NCBI RefSeq assembly: GCF_963662255.1
Contig: NC_085059.1
Location: forward strand, 10,821,234-10,885,233
Length of the DNA: 64,000 nt
From: Cinclus cinclus
Lineage: Eukaryota; Chordata; Aves; Passeriformes; Cinclidae
Direction: 5' to 3'
Positions 32,066-42,900 of this stretch are shown here, one piece after another. Positions within the stretch are counted from its first letter, which is position 1. Every line of letters starts with the position of its first letter. The translations under genes were made by a program, and so were the position numbers. Below the pieces are notes generated by a model. That model did not search any database and had not been told where the DNA came from. It worked only from the letters and a program-made list of their open reading frames with translations.

Positions 32066-35000
32066 GATTTTTTTTTTTTGCTTTCAGCAGGAGTCAACAG
32101 AAGAAATTACTGTCTTGCTGCTGTGGCAGGGTGGGGAAACTGAACTCCTCACTAGTAAATAATGGTTGTATTTTTTTTTCTTTTTGCATGCATGTTGTTT
32201 GAAATTTAGTATGTATTTCAGTAAGCTAGTAAATACTCAAATACTTTATAGTTAATTATTTTGTACAGCAGCTAGATCCTGATCTGGGCATTATTCTGTA
32301 AGGATTCCATAAAGATGATTCTTCAGTTTGTTTAGATTTTTAAAAAGTGTGACTGAAGAACAGCAGACCAAGTTGCTTTAGCAGAATTACTGTTGGCTTG
32401 CTCTCTGCTAAGATTTCTAGTTTTCTGTAGCAGCATTAGTATCTAAAGATGTGACCCCTGTATAAGTGTTAACATCGGCTGTGAAGGTAACTGCATGTCC
32501 TGGGAGTGGCTGTGAAAGCATTCATGTACTCTTGGGGACCCACAAGTCAATAGTATACTACCATTAAATTCCTTGAATGCTTAGGTCTGCAGAACTTTGG
32601 AGGTACAGGACTGTGTATTCTGCTGTAATTTGATTTCTGAACACCAGCAGAGGTTCTCTTCACCCCATCGTCACTGTGAATTGGCTCTTAATGATCAGCA
32701 CTGTCACCATTCTGGGCACATCCACTGCCCAGCCACTGCCATCTCAGAGTCCTCCTTATTTCATCTCAGGTATTTTGTAATATCACATCTCTCAGCCTTT
32801 GTTTTTTCTACTGGCTTCAGACTTAGAGAAAGTAAATGCCTTACATGAAACAGTGGTGGGAAAAACCCTTTTACAGCTGAACTGTTTGAAGAGATGGATA
32901 TTGATATTCTGGATTTTCAGGTTACTGCTCACACTGTGTCCACACAAATCAAATTCCCAGTGCTTCCAGTTCAGCTTGTGGATTGTTAATTCATGAATGT
33001 TCTTAATGTGCTGAATGTGTCAGAAAACACTGTCAAGAAGACTTTTTTTCCACTTGAATTCATTGCACATTAAAGTAATTTCGACCCCTACAGTGTTCTC
33101 GCTGCAATATCCTTTACTCAGACTTTATCTGGACAGAAAGGAAGGTTTTCAATGTTTCAAAATGCTAGTATGGCTTTCAAAAGTCTGAGTTTGTTTCCCA
33201 GTGTTATCACCCTGGAAAATAGTTCTGTATTTCCAAGAAGAGCATGACAAGAAGACATACAAAACCCACACCTATAGTTTGACTGCATTTGAAAACACCT
33301 GCAAAAGTTCAAACCCTGATCTTTTCCCCATTGCTCTGGGGTAGAAGGAAGTGCAGATAATTGCTGCTGGATTAGTCTGTGAACAAGTATTATATAAACA
33401 TTTAAAATGGCTCAAGGCTAAAAATTATGCCATTAAGCTATTTTTCTTTTAAGCATTAGTAGAATTGAGTTCTGCCAATAACTTCTTGGAGTCCTGTCAG
33501 GTATGCTTTTAATTATCAATATCCCTGTTCTTGCAAATACTAAGTCACTAGTAATTATGCAAGAATCTAGAGCCCCTAGGAGACAGAGATGAACTCCTTG
33601 ATGTAGCTTTAAGCAAAATTGAAAGTTACATATTCAGTAAGTTGTGTTTATGATGATTATTCAAGGAAAGGATCGTCCAGAATAAAAATATGTTTATTGT
33701 AAGGGCATTCTGGAAGTCATAGGAAAAAATACTTATTTTGTCCCAAGCCATTTCGTAGTGCTATACATAGAGACTAATACTGGCAAACTAATTGGAAAGT
33801 ACAGGAGAGGAAAATATGGTCTGTAACTGTGGAATTGGCGGTAGCAGCTTGAATATTGTCGGGGTTTGCTTTTGTTTTTCTTGATGTGATGAGGCTGTAT
33901 AGGACAGAAATATCATGAACCACAATCTCGTGTCCTTCCCTTCAGTTATGAAAGCAGTGCTTCTTATCATCTTTTGTCTGACTCTTAGAGAAACTGTAAT
34001 TACCAGGCTAGCTCTCTGCCCCAGGGAAGGAAATTAATTTGGAGGCTGCAGCAATCTCTACTCTTGTTCTGCTGTTCTCAAAGGAAAGACATTTTCCCGT
34101 GGTTTGGTTTTCAGCTGAAAAATTACTACGTAAAATTTCATTCAGAGTGGGAATTGGCTCTTCTGTATTGGTAGATAAAGGTTATGGGTCATGAAGGTTA
34201 TGGGTCATGGCCAGTTAATTGCCAGAGGAGATTATTTGTGCAGTGATTCAGAAGAAGAATCTGTTCAGTGTCACCAGGGCTGCCCTGTCACATCCCAGGC
34301 TTGAATGGAATTACTTCCATGCAAGAAGTCTGATAATCCTTTATCACCAGGAATTGTGCATGGCAGATGCATGTTGAGTAAATGTATTATACATAAATCT
34401 GTAAGAGGCTTTTCATTAACACTGTTCAGTTATTCTTGTTATCTGAAGTGCGCTTCTAGGAGACTTGGACTCCAAGTGCTCAGAGATGGTGTGGGAGATG
34501 TTTCTTGTACTGGAGTACTACAAAAGTACATGTACAGGCTGGTGGAGGATAAAATCTTACATGCAAATGGTTCTGGTTTGATTCAAAGTCCTTAGACTAG
34601 AAGAGAGATGTCTGGGGCCCAAATCAAAATATGCTGAATGTATACGCAAGTTCACTTACATGTAAAGGGACTCCCTCAGCTTGAATTGTAATGCACTTGA
34701 ACTTAGGTAAATCTTCATTGCTCTAAGTTGTGAAACTACTGAAAGCTGAGTTACATATCCTGGCCAAAATTCTATTATTTTGTTTTGTTCCCTGAGGACT
34801 TTTTATCTTTAAGACTGTATTTGTGTGCTCCTCTTGAAGCCAGGAGGCTTCCACATAGTGAAAGGATGTAAAGATTGGTCTTGTAAAGATCTGTGGTAGG
34901 CACGTGTGTCTTCTGTACAGAACAAGGGGAAAAAGATGCATCTAAACATCAGTTCCTGTTTTGTGTTAGAATTGTATGCAACTTCAGGTAGATGGAAAAC

Positions 35001-35400
35001 AAAGTTCCTACAGATGGGTGATGGTGAAGAATCATTATGTAGCTATGTTACGCATGTGCTAAATTATGCCTTAAAAATAATCTGCTTAATTTAATCTTAC
35101 ATCATACATTGTTTTAGCTTAATTCCATTTTCCAGGGAAAGCAGATGAGTCAATCAGCTTTGTCAGTCCTTAATTAAGCTTCCTAGCATGGTTGTATCTG
35201 AACAGTGAGACATTGAAGGAGACTGTTAGCTGTTACCAGGGTTTCTATTTCATTTAAGTATTACTAATAAAGAGTTTTGTGAAAAAGCATAGATCCTTTT
35301 GATTTTACAGAACCTATCACGCTTTTTCTTTTTTTTATTCTTTTTTTTAAAGTTACTGGGCATTATGTCCTAAATACTCATTTGTGGATGATGTTTTACG
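32066..35400 (+). other. MEIKIN 3'UTR / intergenic to FNIP1 promoter
   Basis: 3.3 kb of AT-rich DNA without a supported exon. AATAAA occurs at 33681-33686 and about 35264, and ATTAAA at about 32563. A 16-bp unit is duplicated at 34180-34210. An isolated CACGTG lies at 34901-34906. Confidence 0.6.
33681..33686 (+). terminator. Candidate MEIKIN polyadenylation signal
   Basis: AATAAA followed by a TGTTTATTGT-rich stretch, 1.6 kb after the predicted stop codon. It was chosen only by hexamer and context. Confidence 0.25.
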
Positions 35401-35479
35401 TGTACTGATGGCTTCCTCTGCCATCAACTACACGCGTTCGACCTTCCCTGTTGGTTTTGACTCCAGTGCATCTGAGCTG

Positions 35480-36950
35480 AGCCGTTCTGCTTCAGCTGTG
35501 GGGAGGGGGGGGAGGGAATCGTTTTGTGTACCTGGAAGGAGAGCGGGCAGGAGCAGAATTTTCGAGTTTTGGGGTAAAAGACGTCACCCTTCTGTGGTGC
35601 ACCCCTGCATGCCGAGTCCCGAAGGCGCTGGATGCAGCCACAAGAAGAATCTGATGCCTGGATCTCGACCTCCTCTCACCTTCCTGGGGCTCCTGCCTTT
35701 AACTTCCGTCCGAAGAAGGAAAACACAACAGCGGCGCGTTATCGCCACCCCTGGGGGATTCCTCGGCCTTGCTCCCGGTTCCTTCCGGGAGCGGGCGCTT
35801 CTCCCGCACACCTTGCGGCCGCAGGAGCCGCCGAGGCGAGTGAAAGGGAGGAACTCCAAACGCCCCCCGAGCTCGGAGGTCCCCGCGGTATTGACGGAGC
35901 TCCGCTCTTCACGTGGGACCGCCCCACGGGGCCCGCCCCGCCCGCCGGGCGGCCCCGCTCTCTCCGTCCCTCCCCTCGCTCTCTCCTCCCCTCCTGGCAG
36001 CGCCGGGTGACTAATTTCTGTCATATGACTGTGACACCGAATGGAGCGGGGCGGGCGGAACTAGCCGCGGCGAAGGGACGGCGCTGCGCGGAGCCCAGCG
36101 CCTCGGCGGCGGCGGCGGGGGCAGCGGCAGCGCCCCAAAATGCCGCCCACCCTCTTTCAGAAGCTCTTCAACAAGAAGCACGGCCTGATCTCCCCGGCCA
36201 GGGACACCCGCGACGACTGTGTCTTCAGGTAACCCGGACGGGGCCGCGCTCCTCCCCTGCCCCAAACTTCTGCTCCGAGTTCCTCGCTCCCTCTGCCGCT
36301 CGGAGGACGCGGGGGCTGGCAGACCCTTCCCTGCGCCATCGGCGGCTCCTCGGCGACGTGCCGTGCTCCCCTCAGCCCCGGGGGATCCGTCATCCGCGGA
36401 AGCCCCGGGGCCGCCTTGACCGGGCCCCTCCGGCGGCCGCGGGGCGGGAGCCCCCCGGGACCGCCACGTCGGGGCCGCTGAGGTGCCTCCGCTTTGCTGT
36501 CTCCTCACCGGGGTCGCCGCTCCCAGCGCCGCGTCGTGCCTCGCCCCCAGCCCGCGGCTGCCTCCCCTTCCTCGGCGTGTGTGAGGCCCCGGTCCCCGCG
36601 GGCCCCTCCGGGGATGCTGCGGGCCGCGGGAGGGCGACCGGCGGGCAGGTCCCCAGGGAGCAGCCTCAGGAACGAGGAGAAAACGTAAAGTTTTGGCCAA
36701 GAGAGTAGTGGGGCTTCTAGTGAAGTTCGTCATGCCTCTGACCGCAGCGGCGCTGGATCGGCCGAGCGGGGCCAAGCTCAGCACGGGGAGCGGGGCATGG
36801 AGCCCCAGGGCGGCCCGAGGGCTCGCACGGCCCGGGCCAGTGCCTGTGGGGCCGGCCCGGGGAGAGGCTGCTTTCGGGTGCTCCGCGGGGCCTGGGGCTC
36901 GCCCGGGGCTTCCGCGGGCTGGTTTGCTCGGAAGCGAGTAGCTTTTGTGC
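35480..36950 (+). promoter_or_regulatory. CpG-island promoter of FNIP1
   Basis: A GC- and CpG-rich block of about 1.5 kb surrounding FNIP1 exon 1, continuing into intron 1. It contains GC-box-like CCGCCC elements at about 35920-35955, an E-box CACGTG at 35910-35915 and a perfect 10-bp palindrome GTCATATGAC at 36020-36029. There is no TATA box close to the start. Long open frames across it on both strands are a by-product of low stop-codon density. Confidence 0.8.
36140..36228 (+). CDS. FNIP1: FNIP1 exon 1 (start)
   Basis: The start ATG at 36140 has A at -3 and matches the family N-terminus (M-[AP]-P-T-L-F-Q-K-L-F). The donor CAG|GTAACC ends in phase 2. It encodes [20 protein letters not shown] and RDTRDDCVF. 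The leader just upstream has GGC/GCA-rich repeats. Confidence 0.97.
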
Positions 36951-39900
36951 TCTTCCACACGTGAATAATGGTCAGGCTCGAGAGCGATGCCGTGTCTGCG
37001 TCCTGGCAAGGAGACAACCTGCAATATAATTTTAAAGTGCAGTTTGCCACCTGGATGCAAATAAAATCTGCTTCATTAGTAAGAGTTACGCGCTTCTTGA
37101 AGCACTTGTAACAGTGTGGTGAAGCTCTCCTCCCACCCGCTGCCTTGAAATTTACTACTGAAATTACAAATGATCAGCCCTTGGGTTGCTCTGCAAAGCG
37201 ACATCTCTAGTGGGCTTAATTTTCTGTAATTTCCCCTTTTAGCTGCAGTATTTAGCAGTTTAGATAGATAATAGTGTATCTGCAGTTACCAAAGCGTGAG
37301 GGTTTCCAAAAAATACTGACTGGACTATATGAGTCCTCAAGGACTCAAGACATGCTCCTGGCCATTACTTGGTGCTCACACAATTTTTGAAGACACTGAT
37401 CCATAACTGCTTTCACATCTCTCTGATGTTCACTGTGGAGTGAATCCTTTTTTTAGATGATCTTTTCTAAGAAACAGAATTTTTTCATGATGTTGATGTC
37501 ATCTTATTTTCCAAATCATCCTAATACTGGACCAGAGCCCTTGGTGGAGAAGGGAAGGAGTACTAGGACTGCTCTGTATAATTGTCGTGCCTTTTGCCTC
37601 GCCTTAGTGATGGTGGTTCATGTAACAGCTGTAACAGTTCAGACCTGGGGCAGAAATGTGGGAATCACAGCCGTGTTGAAAGGATGAGAGCAAGTACTTG
37701 GTGCGGTCTGTGCTTCCCTCGTCACCTGAATTATTATTATATTATTATTATAGTGCTGTTTGATATAGGCTTTGTGATATGAACTGTCACCTGGTAACTG
37801 GTGAATTTGCAGTTGGGTTTTTTTTTGTTGTTTTTTTTTTTTACTGGGGGATCCACAGGTATAATTTGCAGTGAGAGGCTGATGAGGCTCTGGGGAGGGT
37901 AGAAGATCCAGCTCTGACTTAGGAGAGCCAAGTAGTATTTTTGAAGATTAATACAGATGCTCTCTAGGCATATTGCCTAACAGCTGCTTTAATTTTCCAA
38001 ATGGGGCTAAGTTTGTAGCTAAGATCACAAATTGTTAGGACTGTCAATTCCTGGTGAAACTTTCAGGTAATACAGAAAATAAGGACTGTTATTTATGACA
38101 CCTGAGTCTTTGGAGACTGGAAACAAGAACTTTAGAGATTAGACTTGCTGATTCCAGTGAGCCTGAATGCAACAGCCTCATCAGTTCCATTGGGGCAAGG
38201 TGATGTTTTGTGGACTGATACATTATATCTATTTACAGTCTAAATAACAGAGCATTTCCCAAATACTCTGAGCCCTGGTATTTCTGTCTGTCTTCACTTT
38301 GAAAACTCAGGTCTCTTATTGAGGAGACTGTGTAAAACAACCATAAAAATGCATAAATTCTCTTACTATATTTTGTGAATATAGTACTTGGGGAGAAGAG
38401 CCCAATTACTCTGGCAATGACATTAGTATAGCAGAACATTTAAGGACGATTTTGCCACTCTTATTTTTTTTTTTTTTACTATGAATATATTTTGCATTTC
38501 CATCAGGCTTTTTGTGAAAATTCACCAATTCTATTTGTCTGGCCTTACACTGTTTCAAAAATAAAACAATACTTTTCAGGGGAAACATTTTGTTTAATTG
38601 TTGATTTGTTTGTTGTGTGTTTAATTTTTTTTGTTTTGGTTTTGTTTGTTTGTTTTGTTTCCTGTCAAGACTCTCTTTCTGTGCTGTGGGTGTGTGAAAT
38701 TTTGTGAGGCTAAGTCTGACCAGACCCTGTAAAACCTTTCAGGACTAGGCACTGGAGAAGTTAAGATGTTTAGTAATGGGAGCAGTAAGTTAGAAACTGT
38801 AAAATATTTGCTGAGGTGCCAGTTTGCCATTTATATAATTTATTAATATATGTATGCAGTTAAGTTTTCAGAAGAAACTTTAGAGAATCACAGTAGATCC
38901 ACTAGTTGTTAGTTTCTTAGCTCTTCTGTTTAATCCAGGGCAGTTGGCAGACTTGGCCCTTAAACTGAAATCTCTTGTCAAGCTGTAGCTTGGTATTCAC
39001 ATGGTGAGTTAGAATATTCAAATTTTAGTAATAAAATCTGCTTATAAGAAACACAAAAACACCTGCAAGTATTCTAGGAGGGAAGAGTCAAGCCCTTATA
39101 TTCCAAGATGTAGAGTACCTGCTGTCTACTGCAAATAATACTCACGTGAGTGGATTTTCCCTGAGGGTAACTCTTACTATAAATAGGATCTCTTTGCCAT
39201 ATTGTAGCTTCTGGCACAGGCTGCTGCTGGTGACAGGAGAGCTCAGCCCAGACTTGGGCTGCTACAGTTATTAGGAAAATAAAATTTCAGGTAAGCAGTT
39301 TCCTAGAATTTTAAAATCAAAGTATTCCTGTTGCAAAAACACAGGTGTTCACATGAGCTGTAGCCTGTATGTGTTTAAAATGGAGATACATTTTAAAATA
39401 ATACATAAATGAACCCTGTTCCAGTAAGATGGAAATAATCTTACAAAAACTTCCTTAAATTAAGCAGAAGCAGCCATGCATTAATGCTGTATATTATATA
39501 GGCACACAAAACATTCCCCTGCACGTTTACATTACTGACTGTTACACATAGCGATTTTCAGCTGTTGTGTCTTTCCTGGCTTTCCAGGGATCCACTTCAG
39601 CCCTCTGGAGAAAAGGAAGCTGGTAAGTAACTGAAACCTCAACCAGGTTTTTCTTCTTCAGAATGGGCTCAGTAGATTGAGCCTGAAGCTCAGTAAATTA
39701 CCAAGAGGGCTGAGGCTTTATATCCTTGTCAGGATGTGTGGGCAGTATTTCCAATGGTAAATACAGCTGCTAGGACTGCAGCAGACTTTCTGCAGGAGAG
39801 TATATTGGGATCCTCATTGGACTTGGAGCACTATTAGCATGTGGCAGAGGGAGAGGGATTGTCTTCTAACACTGAACTACAAGACTTGTATGTTTTGGGG

Positions 39901-42900
39901 CTCTATGTAGGAGGGAAACTCAGTGGGGTTTTTTTCCGTCTTATGTATAAACTTCAAATACCTGTTCCCTTTCTGTCTCTAGACATCCTGCCTGCCTAGC
40001 TGGAGGATAGAGGGATTATTAATCAGGAGTTCTTTTTACACTACAGCCCAATAAAAGCTTCAGTGTCTCTTTTTTTTTATTTTAATCCAGGGAACTCTAG
40101 AGAACCATCTCACCCTGAGGGGCATTCCACTGATGTTTGCAAACTGCTTTGCTCTTGTTAAAGCACCTGTCATAAAGGTACAGCTGTGTGGTAATTGTTC
40201 AAGCTTGACAGAACCCCTTCCAGTTTCAAGTCTTACCAATGGTGTGGGGTATCTTTGGGCACATTCTTCCTTTAGGGCTTTGCTTTGCTTATCTAAGTAT
40301 TTTTGAGAATGAGTGCTGTTTTTGAAGATGGGAGATACAGGAATAAATAATTCAAAATGTTCTTTATAATGGAGAAAGCCATTTTTTTGGTTGTCCTGGA
40401 CATGTGCTTTCTTGGAGTCTTCTAGTAATATGTGCTGCTCTTTTATTGAGAGAATAGTTTGCCAGGTTCTTGAGATAGGAAAGGCCTCAGGCTGACTGCA
40501 AAGTATTATTTCCTGAAATCTGTCTAGGCAAGCATTCCCCATCAGCCCAGACTATTTCTGTTCTCTGTGGCAGTGACTTTAAATGGTATCCTGAGATTTG
40601 TTTCCTTTCCCGTAGTTTTTGGCAGTGGCATTCATCAAGGGAATAAAGCTAGAGTTGTAAATGAGTAGCTTGGTGCAAAGATGCTTCATGAGCCAGTTCT
40701 TCTGCAGAACTATTGTTCTTGCACAGTAAAAATGTTACATGCTTTCTTAAAAAGGCATAATTGCTTCTTGAACCAAAGGATAATTTCTCGAAATAAAGTG
40801 AAAAGAGACTCAGAGACATTTATTATTGTGTAGCCAGAGACTACTACAGCTTTTTAAAGTGGAGGCTGGAGTAAGGTGAAGGAGGAACAGGAAAGTTGTC
40901 TTTACATTGGTATTTCCAGTCAAAAGTTTTCCCCACAGAGCTTTTTTCTCAGGAGCAGGTGGCTTTGTGTATGGCTTGGCTGAGCCCAGGAAAGTGGATC
41001 TCTTGCCAAATTGTGTCAGTTCTCGGGGGAAATGCAGCCAGCAAATTCCTGATCCTGATATTTCTGCAGAAGGCTTTTTAAAGTTGTTCCTCAGCAGTGC
41101 ATCAGGCCAGCCTGACCAAAACCTGTTATTAATGAAACAGCATGTTTTGATGTTTGTTCATTTCTGGCATTCTGCAAGGTTTTTTGTCAATGTTTGTAAA
41201 ACTCCTGGAATTTCACCACCTCAAAGTCTATCTTCCAAAAGAGCATTAGCTTGACCTAATTTTGTAATAGGTCCAGCTTTTTTTCTTTTCCAGTTATCTG
41301 ATGAATTTAAAAAAGATTTCATGCCATAATTTTTAAGACTACTCAAATTCTTAAACATCTGAAATGTTACTTGCTTTAAACTATTTTCTGCCTTTTAATG
41401 CCCTTTTAAGTTTTGATTTTTTTATAAAAATCTGTCTGTTCTGTAATCTCTGGAAGAGTATGGTTTTGGCTTTTTGGTTGCATTCATTAACTTGAGTGCA
41501 CCAAGTTTTAATAAATACTTCACTTTGATTTATGCACAGTTTTCTTTATGCTATGATGACTTTGGCTTGTGTTTTGAAATATTATTGCTGTTTTTTAAAG
41601 TACTTCTTTTTGCCAAAATCTGTTTTGCATTTCCTGTCATGTAAGTTTTTATGTACCTTCCATTGCTTAAAGTCAATTTTCATCTTGGAAACAGAGACAA
41701 ACGACAAGATTCCACTGAGTACCTCTGGAGCTTAGAGATAGTTTTGACAATTTCTTCTGAAAAGGCTATTCTCTGAGCCCTCCTTGCCACCATTCTCTAG
41801 GTCTCCCAAGTGCTTCTCCAGGTAGAAATGTGGTGCTCCTACAACCCAGCATGTCCTTGAGAATTAGGCACTAGCTCTAAATAAAGCAATGCTGCAAGCT
41901 GAGTCTGTACAGTGACTGAAGGAGCTGATAATCAGAGGGTTGGCAGTCCATCCAGTGATTATTTACTTATATTATCACCAGATTTGAAGAAATTAGCTTG
42001 GATTGATACTCCCAGCTTGCTAGGTGCATGTGAGTGCATGCTGGGTGCAGAGAATTATGAAATAATTTGAAAACCATTGGGGTGCTTGTGTCTGCCTGGC
42101 TTTGTGCCTTGGAAAGTTTTTTCCTGTCCTGATGGGACCTCTGCCTAGCCCTTGCTTCACCTTGGCTTCTTCCCATCACCAGTGGAGCAGGGAACATGAA
42201 CGATGGGGTGAAAAAACCCTCTGCTCATTTTTTCTCTTGCTTTTTAGAAGGAGGTGTAAAGCTCATTATAAAATGAGCTAACAGGTGGAGGGTCACCCTT
42301 TACTGCCTTTTCTGCTGGCATATCCTGTGGTGGCTGGGAGCTTGTGGTGACTTGAGAATTTGGCATCACGAGGCTGCTCTGCCCATCCTGGCCATCCCAA
42401 GCACTGTTAGTGCGCACTCTGCTTCCTCCCAGCCTGCGCCATCGCTTCCTTCTTGTGGGATGGCCTTGGTTGTCTGGGTATAGCTGCAGTCTCCTGCTTC
42501 ATTGAGTGGCCCTTGGAACAGTCACTTTCTTGGATTCTTCTCCCTGCATTTCAACTCCTTCCTCTAAATTAGAAGACTTTTTGAGGAGAAGTTGGAGTGA
42601 GTGCATCTTGTACATAGATATACTCAGGTAGACATGCTTCACACTTGGGTTACACTGGCAGGTGTTCTAAGTACACGTTTCTACAAACCCTTGGGGTCTG
42701 TTTCTTGCCTCTCCTACTGCAGGTGAGATCATGAGGCGTGAGAATGTGCCAAGAGCATGGAGTGTATGTACCTGCTTGTGCACTGCCATGTTTTCTCCTT
42801 TCCTGAAACAATTCCACCGTTTATTTACAGGTGATTGAGGGTGTATTTACATGTCTCTTGTTAAAAAACCTTGCTGACTTGGGATGATCAGCTCATCTGG

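Noticed and set aside
35384..37060. Long open frames (146-358 codons) on both strands across the FNIP1 CpG island
   Set aside because: GC-rich DNA has few stop codons. The frames are Pro/Arg/Ala/Gly-rich and overlap each other. Only the FNIP1 exon 1 frame matches a known protein.
40060..40542. 160-codon open frame on the - strand in FNIP1 intron 1
   Set aside because: It resembles no family I know, begins and ends without promoter or splice context, and an open frame of this length is not surprising in 64 kb searched in six frames.
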